Assembly: GCA_001776545.1 (NCBI GenBank)
Contig: MFBZ01000025.1
Location: 1-40,691, forward strand
Direction of reading: 5' to 3'
Length of the DNA: 40,691 nt
Source of the DNA: Candidatus Curtissbacteria bacterium RIFCSPLOWO2_12_FULL_41_16
GTDB lineage: Bacteria > Patescibacteriota > Microgenomatia > Curtissbacterales > GWA2-41-24
Shown one piece after another: positions 25,574 to 34,013 of the stretch. Each line of letters opens with the position of its first letter. The stretch's first letter is position 1. Position numbers and translations under genes: made by a program. Under the pieces are notes generated by a model. The model had not been told where the DNA came from and did no database searches. It was given only the letters and a program-made list of their open reading frames with translations.

Positions 25574-26392
25574 CTAAAATACCTCCACAACTACTGCCGA
25601 AATATCATCCGGCTTTGCTCGAATATTCTCTTCCTTAGGAATCACTGAACGATTCTTTGCTTTCTCGACCAAAGCCTCCGCAACATCTCCACCCTCCGCT
25701 ACAACTTCTTCGATTTCTCTTGTGGTTAGATTATCATGAACACCATCAGAAGTCAGTATTATCATATCTCCCCTATTTAACTTTTCGCGATACAAATGAA
25801 CACCTATTTCCTGATCGGATCCAAGACTTTGTGTAACTATATTTCTCTGACGAAAAATTGCATAGTCGTATTTGTCAAGGTCGCTACCATCGGTATCATC
25901 AAACTCCTCTCTAAGAACAACCGGAATAAGACTATCATCCTCGGTAATTAGTCTCAAATTTCCCTCTCTAAGCAAATATGCCCTGCTGTCGCCGACGCTT
26001 CCTATAACCGCTGTCTTTCCATTGTCATCTTCTACTATTTTAACAATGACACAAGTTGTCGCCCCACCGGGAACCTTTTCGGAAACCACTCTGGATGCTT
26101 GCTGCAGTGTCTCTTTAATTTTCTTTTCTACTTCCTCAGATTTTAAGGCAGGGTCTAAATTTGAAAGATTCGTACTGATAACCTCTATTGCAATTCTACT
26201 TGCTAATTCTCCATGTTCCAATCCACCCACCCCATCCAGTACTGCTGCCCAATTTAAACCTTTTTCCTCTTCACCATAGGGGAATCCGATCGCATCCTCA
26301 TTTCTATCCGGATGTTTCAAGCTAGCAACCGTTTTTCCGGAAAATTTAAGCTTTAATTCTTTTTGAGGAAGTTGTTCTGAGCGTTGATCCAT
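25574..26392 (-). CDS. PP2C-family protein phosphatase
   Basis: AAVLDGVGGLEHGELAS, VGDSRAYLLREGNL, ILTSDGVHDNLT, PDDISAVVV. Confidence 0.92.
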   Translation of the reverse strand: MDQRSEQLPQKELKLKFSGKTVASLKHPDRNEDAIGFPYGEEEKGLNWAAVLDGVGGLEHGELASRIAIEVISTNLSNLDPALKSEEVEKKIKETLQQASRVVSEKVPGGATTCVIVKIVEDDNGKTAVIGSVGDSRAYLLREGNLRLITEDDSLIPVVLREEFDDTDGSDLDKYDYAIFRQRNIVTQSLGSDQEIGVHLYREKLNRGDMIILTSDGVHDNLTTREIEEVVAEGGDVAEALVEKAKNRSVIPKEENIRAKPDDISAVVVEVF

Positions 26393-26420
26393 AGCTAGAT
26401 TATACTTACAAGATGACCTG

Positions 26421-26492
26421 TGGGCTCGGAAGGAGTCGAACCTTCTGCATCGACTTTATAAGAGTCGCGTTCTACCGTTGAACTACGAGCCC
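26421..26492 (-). tRNA. tRNA-Ile with UAU anticodon
   Basis: GGGCTCG-TA-GTTC-AACGGTA-GAAC-G-CGACT-CTTATAA-AGTCG-ATGCA-GAAGG-TTCGACT-CCTTC-CGAGCCC-A; all four stems fully paired; anticodon TAT. Confidence 0.93.
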
Positions 26493-26494
26493 TT

Positions 26495-26539
26495 GAGCCA
26501 GATATAAGAGTAGTGCTCTAACCGCTGAGCTACTGGCCC
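26495..26539 (-). pseudogene. truncated tRNA-like fragment, UAU-like loop, T-arm missing
   Basis: GGGCCAG-TA-GCTC-AGCGGTTA-GAGC-A-CTACT-CTTATAT then directly acceptor-complementary CTGGCTC; no 3' anticodon stem or T-arm. Confidence 0.65.
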
Positions 26540-26553
26540 CATTCTTACCGCTT

Positions 26554-26590
26554 ATTTAAGAGTCCCGTTTTGCCGTTAAACTACGGATCC
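26554..26590 (-). pseudogene. tRNA 5'-half-like fragment
   Basis: GGATCCG-TA-GTTT-AACGGCA-AAAC-G-GGACT-CTTAAAT then sequence diverges; no 3' half. Confidence 0.6.
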
Positions 26591-26618
26591 TGATCAAGCT
26601 AATTTTAACAGGAAAAGT

Positions 26619-27002
26619 TTATGGAGCCAACTCCGGATGTTTGCCAAAAATGCCATTTATTGACGCTTTAATTTGTTTTTGCGTCTCTTTTGGACGAAAT
26701 GCGCCACGGCTTGCCCGCCGAACTAAATCCTGGAAATTTTCCGTGGCCTCCACCAACTCTTTAATAGCCATAACTTTTTCTTTTGCCTGCAAATCATCGA
26801 TATAAACACCGATTTTTTCTGAAGTCGGCCGTCCGTAAAGGTCAGCGGTGACCGACTTAAACCTTAGTCTAAAACCATTTTGGGCAATAACCCGCCAGAA
26901 TAAATTTTCTGGTTTGAATTCAAATTCTGCGGGCTCTAAGAACGCGACCGGGGAAACAACTCCTTCTTCTATTCGCTCGGTTAGCCGTGAATCAACCATC
27001 AA
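26619..27002 (-). CDS. hypothetical protein
   Basis: 127-aa ORF immediately after the TraG/HerA-like ATPase gene on the same strand. Confidence 0.7.
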   Translation of the reverse strand: MMVDSRLTERIEEGVVSPVAFLEPAEFEFKPENLFWRVIAQNGFRLRFKSVTADLYGRPTSEKIGVYIDDLQAKEKVMAIKELVEATENFQDLVRRASRGAFRPKETQKQIKASINGIFGKHPELAP

Positions 27003-27051
27003 ATCACCCTCCAGATTTCATTGCTAAAAACTACAGCCCTGCTTGCCTCGC

Positions 27052-29415
27052 CTACAATCGGGCCCGGTGCACAATCTCCGCGTCAACCACGTTGACGTCG
27101 CGGCCGTAGCGCAGGCGTGAGAGCTGCTTTATCATCTCGGCTATACGCACATCGCGCTCGACCTTTGATAAATCGCGGGTCGTATCTAAAGAAAAAGGCG
27201 GTACCGGTTCGTTTCTGACAATAGTCTTTACATAGGCCTGAAACCTTTCGACATTTATAAGATCAGTCTCATTAAAAACAGGCGTAAACTCGTGCTGCAG
27301 GTAATTGGCATCAGTCACCCCAACTCTAAAACTAACCAAAGTTCCCACGTTTCCAAAAACCGCGTTTTTAACGTCTTCTTCGATCTGTCCGATAAATTGG
27401 TTGGCTACTATTAAATTAAGTCTGAATTTCCTGGCCTCTGCCAAAATGTCGGCGAATGTTTCCGTGGCAAAGTTTTGAAACTCGTCAACGTAAAGGAAAA
27501 AGTCCGGCCGCTGCTCTTCGGCAACATCCTGCCTGCTCATGGCCGCAACCAAAATTTTAGGCACCAAAACCAGCCCTAAGAAGCTCGAATTTTCCTCGCC
27601 AACTCGCCCTTTGGAAAGATTGACAATTAAAATCTTTTTATTGTCCATAATATCGCGAAGATTAAAAGCGCTCTTTGACTGGCCGATGATATTCCTTATC
27701 ATCCGGTTAGTCACAAATCTGCCGAATTTGGAAACGATGTAGTCCAAAACTTCCGATTTATGGAAGTCAGCAGTCTGTGCGATCTGGTCTGTCCAATAAC
27801 GCCGCACCACCGGATCGTCAACCTTGGGGAGTAGTTCCTGAACAAACCGGGCATCAGTTAACACCCTAACTACTTCCACAAAAGTGTTGCCGGGCTCGGA
27901 CATAACTGTCAACATGGCATTTCTGATGGCATGCTCAAATCGCGGACCGATGATACCGGTTTTATGCGGATCATAAAGTTTGTACATTAAACCAACAATG
28001 TAGGTTGCCACAAAATGCTTCTCCTGCTCGCTTTGAGCCTCAAGCATATTCATGCCAATCGGCCGCTCAGTGTCTGCCGGGTTAAAGTAAATAACATCCT
28101 CGGCTCTCTCTGGCGGGATCATATTCAAAATATCCTCTGCCGCGTCTCCGTGAGGATCAATAAAAGCAACGCCTGCGCCGGAGCGAATATCCTGCATCAG
28201 CATATATTTCAAAAGCTCGGTCTTGCCGGTTCCCGTTTTACCGACAATGTAAACATGGCGCCTCCTGTCATCATCTGCGATATAGACTTCTTTAGTTGTT
28301 CCCCGATAAACACTTTTGCCCAAATGAAGCCCCGAAGCGGGAATTTGGGCCGGTGCCGGAGCACGCTTGGCATTAACCCAAAAGATACCGGGCGTTTCCA
28401 CGGTTTTATTGGGAAGATGAAAAACACCTGCCAACTCTTCGGCATTTAAAACTGAGGACTTACCAAAAATCGGCATGTACCTGTAGACAAAATCGACTAA
28501 AAATTGTTTCTTGAATCTTATCCCGGCAGTAGTAAAACCATTATATTCCGATGTAAACTGGGCAAAAGTTGATTTAATGTTGTCAACGTGAACCTTGGCA
28601 TCCTCATCAGTCTTGGCGGAAACCACAATTCTGACAACCACATCAAATCCGGCCTTTGAACACTTGTTTTCGATTGCCTCCATTTTCTTGGGATCCGGCG
28701 GTGTCTTGCCTTCGTTTTTTGGTGAAAGTTCTGCTTGTTTTGTTTTGGTAACATATCTTTTGCCTGCCGCTTTCCACTTTCCCGAAGCCGGCAAGGCCAA
28801 AATTTGCACAACCGCCCCCTCGCCAAGCTGCATTTTTGCCATTGCCGAGGTTACAGAAGATAAAGGGTCTGTTGCCAGTTCCTTGTAAGTTTTTATCGGG
28901 TAGTAACCTGCGCTTTTTAACTTCAAGGCAGCAAATGCCAGCTTGCCATCTTCAGAAAAAATATTATATTCTTCAAGTTCGCGAACATCTGCCCCGGGAT
29001 ATGCGCCATGAATTTGCTTTTCGACCAGATCCTGCAAGCTTTTTGAACATGAAACATAGAATTTAATTTCCTCGGGAAGCGCCACAATCTCTAAAGAAAT
29101 ATGGTCTTGAGGCTTTAAAAACGAAAGGGTGCCTCCTTTATAAATTGAATATAAAGAAGAAAACATTTGCTCTGCGGCATCGATTTTGATTTCGTTATCT
29201 CTGGGCACTGCGACCGAAAGCAATACAAAATCCAAAGACCTCTCTTCTCTGTCGCGATTTCGCATCCAAAGTATCCAGGCCCAGCCTACGATAAATGCTA
29301 AAAGTCCCAAAACTAAAAGGGCTAAGGCCAAAAAGCCCAAGGACCTTAAAAAAAGCTCAAAACCGCTTAACGCGTCAATTTGACCAACAGCGCGAGTTGT
29401 TTCTTCAATCGGCAT
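27052..29415 (-). CDS. TraG/VirB4/HerA-like DNA-binding ATPase (type IV secretion-related)
   Basis: N-terminal TM; Walker A VGKTGTGKTELLKYM; Walker B FFLYVDEFQNF; RKFRLNLIVANQFIGQI. Confidence 0.88.
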   Translation of the reverse strand: MPIEETTRAVGQIDALSGFELFLRSLGFLALALLVLGLLAFIVGWAWILWMRNRDREERSLDFVLLSVAVPRDNEIKIDAAEQMFSSLYSIYKGGTLSFLKPQDHISLEIVALPEEIKFYVSCSKSLQDLVEKQIHGAYPGADVRELEEYNIFSEDGKLAFAALKLKSAGYYPIKTYKELATDPLSSVTSAMAKMQLGEGAVVQILALPASGKWKAAGKRYVTKTKQAELSPKNEGKTPPDPKKMEAIENKCSKAGFDVVVRIVVSAKTDEDAKVHVDNIKSTFAQFTSEYNGFTTAGIRFKKQFLVDFVYRYMPIFGKSSVLNAEELAGVFHLPNKTVETPGIFWVNAKRAPAPAQIPASGLHLGKSVYRGTTKEVYIADDDRRRHVYIVGKTGTGKTELLKYMLMQDIRSGAGVAFIDPHGDAAEDILNMIPPERAEDVIYFNPADTERPIGMNMLEAQSEQEKHFVATYIVGLMYKLYDPHKTGIIGPRFEHAIRNAMLTVMSEPGNTFVEVVRVLTDARFVQELLPKVDDPVVRRYWTDQIAQTADFHKSEVLDYIVSKFGRFVTNRMIRNIIGQSKSAFNLRDIMDNKKILIVNLSKGRVGEENSSFLGLVLVPKILVAAMSRQDVAEEQRPDFFLYVDEFQNFATETFADILAEARKFRLNLIVANQFIGQIEEDVKNAVFGNVGTLVSFRVGVTDANYLQHEFTPVFNETDLINVERFQAYVKTIVRNEPVPPFSLDTTRDLSKVERDVRIAEMIKQLSRLRYGRDVNVVDAEIVHRARL

Positions 29416-29420
29416 ATTTC

Positions 29421-29494
29421 AGCGTCTAGTGAATTAGTTAATTAGCGTTTAGATAATAATTTCTAGACGCTAGACGCTAACTAACTAAACGCTT
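29421..29494. repeat. heptamer-arm hairpin (AGCGTCT-AGTGAAT-TAGTTAA-TTAGCGT...TCTAGAC-GCTAGAC-GCTAACT-AACTAAA)
   Basis: 7-nt periodic inverted arms in the gap between two CDS. Confidence 0.8.
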
Positions 29495-30029
29495 AATTCG
29501 CCCCCTTCCTAAATACCACCCTCATCGTATGCTTATGAGCTATCTTAATTAGTCTGCCGATCCAGATTGCCAATACCATCAGACTTGAAGCACCAACTAC
29601 CACTTTGTCAAAAACTTTCCCGGTCAATTTTGCCGAAAGTCCCCTCTTATAAGTCGCTCCAGAAATTGGTAAATCTAAAGTAGTACCACTTTTGACAACT
29701 TCTTCTGCCGCGGCCTGCGAACCATAAACCCCCACATCCTCAACGTCAGGTGGAATTTCCGGCTCTGGTTTTGCTTGTACAATCTCCTTAACTGACTCTT
29801 GAACTTTTCCAATCAATTCTTTGTCAAGTGCTTCTGCCGTCGTCTTAATTTCCGCCATAATCTTATCCTCATCACTTGCCTTTGGCTCTTGTTCTTTAGC
29901 CTTTGGTGCGCCGGGTGGCGCAACCGGCACATTCGCCGAAACCTTATCAGCTGCAGACACCGTTCCTTTTATTGAATCGTCACTTTGATCAGAAGAAACA
30001 CCAATCGGCAGATCAGTCGGGACAGACAT
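29493..30029 (-). CDS. hypothetical membrane-anchored protein
   Basis: 178 aa, charged/Pro-rich N-terminus and one C-terminal hydrophobic segment. Confidence 0.65.
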   Translation of the reverse strand: MSVPTDLPIGVSSDQSDDSIKGTVSAADKVSANVPVAPPGAPKAKEQEPKASDEDKIMAEIKTTAEALDKELIGKVQESVKEIVQAKPEPEIPPDVEDVGVYGSQAAAEEVVKSGTTLDLPISGATYKRGLSAKLTGKVFDKVVVGASSLMVLAIWIGRLIKIAHKHTMRVVFRKGAN

Positions 30030-30048
30030 TGAAGTAATTATATCTGAA

Positions 30049-30080
30049 ATTGTTGAATTGTTAAATTGTTAGATTGTTAA
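30049..30080. repeat. octanucleotide array (AATTGTTG/AATTGTTA/AATTGTTA/GATTGTTA)
   Basis: 4 units of 8 nt; same unit family as 1479-1546. Confidence 0.8.
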
Positions 30081-30093
30081 GAGGGCCCGCATC

Positions 30094-30909
30094 TCACTTC
30101 CGCCCTCCCCCCAAAAACAAAAAATCATAAACCAACCCAAAAAGTGCGCCTGTTGCCGGACCAACAATCCAAACTGTAATATCAGATGAGCCAGAAATCA
30201 AAAGCGGCCCCAAAGCCCTGGCCGGATTAAGGACTGCACCTGTCAATGGCCCCGCAAACACCCCGGCGATCAAAACAATTAACCCAACAGCCAGAGGCCC
30301 GAAACTAACCGACCCCCGCTTGTCAACAAGCGTTGCAAAAACTACAAAAACTAAAATTGCCGTCAAAGTTGCCTCAATCACAAGGCCTGTTTGATCAGAA
30401 ATTCCCGCCCCCAAAGCCGGACCTCCCAGCTTATATTGCAAAGAATCAGTACCAAAAATAAAAAGCAGAAGTCCTGCTGCCGTAAAACTGGCCAAAATCT
30501 GCGCGCACATATAAAAAACCGCCACTGTCCCTCTCACCTTTTGACTAAGCCACAGCGCCAAAGTCACCGCCGGATTAAGATGACCGCCGGAAATATTAAC
30601 CGTTGCCAGCATCATCGTGGTGATCGAAAGACCAGTCACCAAAGCTACCCCCAAAAGCCCCACCTCTCCAAAAAAAATATTGGTTAAAACCGCGCCGGAG
30701 GAGATAAACACAAAAACAAAAGTCCCCAAAAACTCCGCCACATAGGCCCGCCACGGGCTAAGCCAAGTTTTTAAAAATCGCCAGGAACCCACACCCCGAT
30801 TAGACCACTTTAAGGGAAAAATTGTCAACGACAAAACTATTGATACAACTGGTAGAATAAAAAGAGGAACAAAGATGAAACTCTTTATTTTGAGCGAAGC
30901 GAGAATCAA
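30094..30909 (-). CDS. MIP-family aquaporin/glycerol facilitator
   Basis: Two NPA boxes SGGHLNPAVTLALWL and GAVLNPARALGP; multiple TM. Confidence 0.94.
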   Translation of the reverse strand: MILASLKIKSFIFVPLFILPVVSIVLSLTIFPLKWSNRGVGSWRFLKTWLSPWRAYVAEFLGTFVFVFISSGAVLTNIFFGEVGLLGVALVTGLSITTMMLATVNISGGHLNPAVTLALWLSQKVRGTVAVFYMCAQILASFTAAGLLLFIFGTDSLQYKLGGPALGAGISDQTGLVIEATLTAILVFVVFATLVDKRGSVSFGPLAVGLIVLIAGVFAGPLTGAVLNPARALGPLLISGSSDITVWIVGPATGALFGLVYDFLFLGGGRK

Positions 30910-30945
30910 ACAATGAAACTTTTTATTGACAGCGCCAACCCGCTC

Positions 30946-31644
30946 TCAAATCTTAACTGCTTCAGGTACTACCGCGGGGACCGCCCAGACGCTGCCATCG
31001 CCGTAGCCACGGCCCCAGTCAACGACGTACAGCTGATAGCCGGGATCGACGAACCGACCAACATCGGCAACGCCGGAGACAAACGTTTGATCGGGAGTCC
31101 TTGCGTATAAGCCTACTAATAATTTCTGGCCTCTTTCTTTTTGGTGTTTAATGTCCAGTTGGGTCCAAAATAGTGCGTGATGCATCACTGCTTTAACTCC
31201 AGGAACTGCCAGGGTTTTGGCAAAGTCAGTTTCAATCATTCCTTTTTGGCGTTCCATGAGAAGATTATTGCTTTTGGGAAGAGCTACTGCATGGCCATTT
31301 TTATCAACAAAAACCGCTGTTTCAAAATAAACGGGGAAGGTCAGATTTCTTAAAGATTCGGATTCGGTGACATAACCAAAGTAAGGGCGATCCTGTTCAT
31401 ACTGCATTCCAACCGATATAAGACCGGAGACCTGGTAGACAACAATGTCTTTGGCACCTTCTATCTCGCAAGTTTTAGCGCGAATAGCTTGACGCTGTTC
31501 GCCGCTTAACGTAAATGTGGGGATTTGAGATCTTTCCAAATCGCCCCGCATTTGCGCAAGATAAGCTTCTATTAGCTCTTTTTCCGAGGGAGGAATCCCT
31601 TGCCGACTTGCGATTCTTTGGCCTTCCTGAACCCACTCTTGCAT
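30946..31644 (-). CDS. hypothetical protein
   Basis: 232-aa ORF, dominant strand, no recognised motif. Confidence 0.65.
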   Translation of the reverse strand: MQEWVQEGQRIASRQGIPPSEKELIEAYLAQMRGDLERSQIPTFTLSGEQRQAIRAKTCEIEGAKDIVVYQVSGLISVGMQYEQDRPYFGYVTESESLRNLTFPVYFETAVFVDKNGHAVALPKSNNLLMERQKGMIETDFAKTLAVPGVKAVMHHALFWTQLDIKHQKERGQKLLVGLYARTPDQTFVSGVADVGRFVDPGYQLYVVDWGRGYGDGSVWAVPAVVPEAVKI

Positions 31645-31826
31645 ATTGTTGTGGATTATAGAGCTACTATGGGTTGTTTGTCAAGTTTGTTTTTTTCTCA
31701 TCAAATCAACAAACACTCGCAGTGAATTTAACAGGAGGGAGAGATTACCGCAACAATATATATGATACTTTTAATCAACCGCTTTACTGAACATTACCTT
31801 TTCCTTGTAAGATATAATAACTAGCG

Positions 31827-32753
31827 ATGAAAATACCCCAATTTTTCCTTGGTGTTGACGGTGGAGCCACCAAAACCGAGGCAGTCCTGGTTGACCAAAA
31901 TAGAAAGATCATCGACCAAGGACAGGCTCAAGGGTCAAATACGGCTATTTTTGGTCTGACTGAATCAGCTAACCAAGTCGCCTTAGCCGTAAAAAGAGCG
32001 CTTGGAACAAAAAAAATTAAGATTTCCGCAAGCTATCTCGCCTTGGCTGGTGTCAATACCAGGGATGATAACAAAAACTGGCAACGGGCAATCAAAAATC
32101 ATCCCTATCTCTGTCAGGTGTTAGACAACCCCAAAATTGTTAATGATACAGCGGCTGCCCTCCGTTCCGGCACCACTGACAAAAATGCCATCGTTGTTAT
32201 TGCCGGCACCGGCTCCAACTGCTATGGCCGAAATGAAAAAGGTCAGGAAGCCAGAAGCGGTGGCGCTGACCACATTTTGGGAGATGAAGGCAGCGCCTAT
32301 GACATCGGATCAAATATTCTACATAGCGTCGTCAAAGCGCTTGACGGCCGAGGCCCAAAAACAGTTCTCGTTAATTTGCTATTTGAAAAACTCAAAATCG
32401 AAAGTCTTGACGGTCTTCATCGGCTCGTTTACAAAAAGCCCTGGAACAAAACCGATATCGCGCAAGTTGCTCCCCTTGCCGAAATTGCCGCTGAAAAAAA
32501 TGACAAAATCGCTATCGGAATTATTAAAAGCGCAGCCGATGAGCTGGCTTTGATGATCAAGGCAGTTGCCCAAAAGCTAAACTTAGAGAAAAAACCCTAT
32601 ACAATCGTCAAAAGCGGCAGTGTCTTTAATATGCCAAAAATTGGAAACCTCCTTGAAAAAGAAATCCTTAAATTCAGCCCTTATGCTAAATTCACCATGC
32701 CCAAAGTTAGTGCCGCTACTGCCGCCGCCTATTTAGCGCAAGAAGGAATTTGA
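31827..32753 (+). CDS. BadF/BadG/BcrA/BcrD ATPase family, N-acetylglucosamine kinase-like
   Basis: FLGVDGGATKTEAVLVD, NDTAAALRSG, VIAGTGSNCYG, GGADHILGDEGSAYDIG. Confidence 0.9.
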   Translation: MKIPQFFLGVDGGATKTEAVLVDQNRKIIDQGQAQGSNTAIFGLTESANQVALAVKRALGTKKIKISASYLALAGVNTRDDNKNWQRAIKNHPYLCQVLDNPKIVNDTAAALRSGTTDKNAIVVIAGTGSNCYGRNEKGQEARSGGADHILGDEGSAYDIGSNILHSVVKALDGRGPKTVLVNLLFEKLKIESLDGLHRLVYKKPWNKTDIAQVAPLAEIAAEKNDKIAIGIIKSAADELALMIKAVAQKLNLEKKPYTIVKSGSVFNMPKIGNLLEKEILKFSPYAKFTMPKVSAATAAAYLAQEGI

Positions 32754-32767
32754 AGGGACTTTCTAAC

Positions 32768-33325
32768 TTAGCTGGGTGTATTTTCCGGTCCGCGGTTTCG
32801 GTAAGTTCTAATGAAATCTTTCACTTTATTTTCGTCTAGCTGATCCAGCTTAAGCACTCTGCCCCAGCCAACTAGTGCAATTATCGTCTCGTTTTTATCC
32901 CTTGGGGCAAGTACCACTTTCCAATCATCTTCGCCAACAATTTCTTTAAGCTTATTCTTTACCTCATCAGAAACGTCACTTTTGTAGGAGATCCAAATGT
33001 GTCCATGCTCTAAATTATGAATCAGCTGCTCGTCGGGCAAAGATGAATCATAAACACCGTTTTTGGCAGGATTTGACCAGTGAGGGCCGGAACTCGGGGG
33101 GTTAGATTTGTAGCCCGACCCAGCCGTCCCGCCGGCTATATGGTTGCGGCCAACAATATCGTACTCGACTGTTCCTTCAACTGATTTTGATACTGCAACG
33201 GGGCGAGCATCCTCCGTCCCCTCCTTCATTCCTTCCGTCCCCTGACTTTTGGATAGAAACCACACCCCCGCACCCACCAAAATAAAAGTCGGTATTAAAA
33301 ACCAAGCCAAAATAGGAACTTTCAT
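32768..33325 (-). CDS. DUF3105-type membrane-anchored protein
   Basis: N-terminal TM; SNPPSSGPHWSNPAKNGVYDSSLPDEQLIHNLEHGHIWISY. Confidence 0.82.
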   Translation of the reverse strand: MKVPILAWFLIPTFILVGAGVWFLSKSQGTEGMKEGTEDARPVAVSKSVEGTVEYDIVGRNHIAGGTAGSGYKSNPPSSGPHWSNPAKNGVYDSSLPDEQLIHNLEHGHIWISYKSDVSDEVKNKLKEIVGEDDWKVVLAPRDKNETIIALVGWGRVLKLDQLDENKVKDFIRTYRNRGPENTPS

Positions 33326-33373
33326 ACCTCAATTAAGGCCTTAAAGTACTACACTCTACGAATTTTTGCAAGT

Positions 33374-33778
33374 TTACTCAACGTCAATCTGCCCGAACTG
33401 GCTGGGATTTAAATGGTTGTGGTATTTTCTTGTCCCGGCCGTAGTAAGCGTCACTGATTTTGTCTCTCCCGGAGCAATTGTTCCAATATTAAATTCCGGA
33501 TAAAGCGTATGCACCGGATGAGGTGCCGAATTCACCTGAATATTAGCGGCTGTGCTGTTTTTGACACTAACCGTTTGGCCCACTTTAACCTTAATCGGGC
33601 TTGGGGCAAAACCGCCGTCAGAATAAGTGATTACGTTTTCTTGCGGCACCGGTAACCCTTGCTGCTGCTCTGCCGGTCCGGTTGTGGTAGCTGGCGTTTT
33701 ATAAAGATTGCAGGCAGAAAGGACAAGCGCACCAGACAAAACCGCTCCAATTAAGTAGCATTTTTTGAAATCCAACAT
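33374..33778 (-). CDS. cupredoxin-domain lipoprotein lacking the canonical Cys ligand
   Basis: Lipobox LSAC; VGQTVSVKNSTAANIQVNSAPHPVHTLYPEFN...TRKYHNHLNPSQFGQIDV. Confidence 0.8.
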   Translation of the reverse strand: MLDFKKCYLIGAVLSGALVLSACNLYKTPATTTGPAEQQQGLPVPQENVITYSDGGFAPSPIKVKVGQTVSVKNSTAANIQVNSAPHPVHTLYPEFNIGTIAPGETKSVTLTTAGTRKYHNHLNPSQFGQIDVE

Positions 33779-33904
33779 TCTTTCACCTCCTAGGATTCTG
33801 CTATTCTATCAAAAACTATACCTATTTCAAACACCCAAATTCACCAGTCAAGCTAACATAATTTTTGCCATACAGTTTATTCCAAGATGCGGAAGAAAAT
33901 ACCA

Positions 33905-34013
33905 TGGCCTTTAGGCCTTCGACCGTGAGGTCTTCGACTCCGAGGCTCAGATCTTCGATTCCGAGATCGTCACTCAGATTCGAGGAACTCGAGGAGCTCA
34001 GACCGAATCGGCC
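33905..34013. repeat. composite palindromic element spanning the 3' end of the aldolase gene
   Basis: Nested GGTCTTCGACTCCGAGGCTCAG / CTCAGATTCGAGGAACTCGAGGAGCTCAGACC arms; supplies the stop codon of 33998..34978. Confidence 0.8.

Noticed and set aside
28015-28449. Plus-strand ORF of 144 aa opposite the TraG/HerA-like gene
   Set aside because: Antisense shadow ORF of a long conserved coding region.
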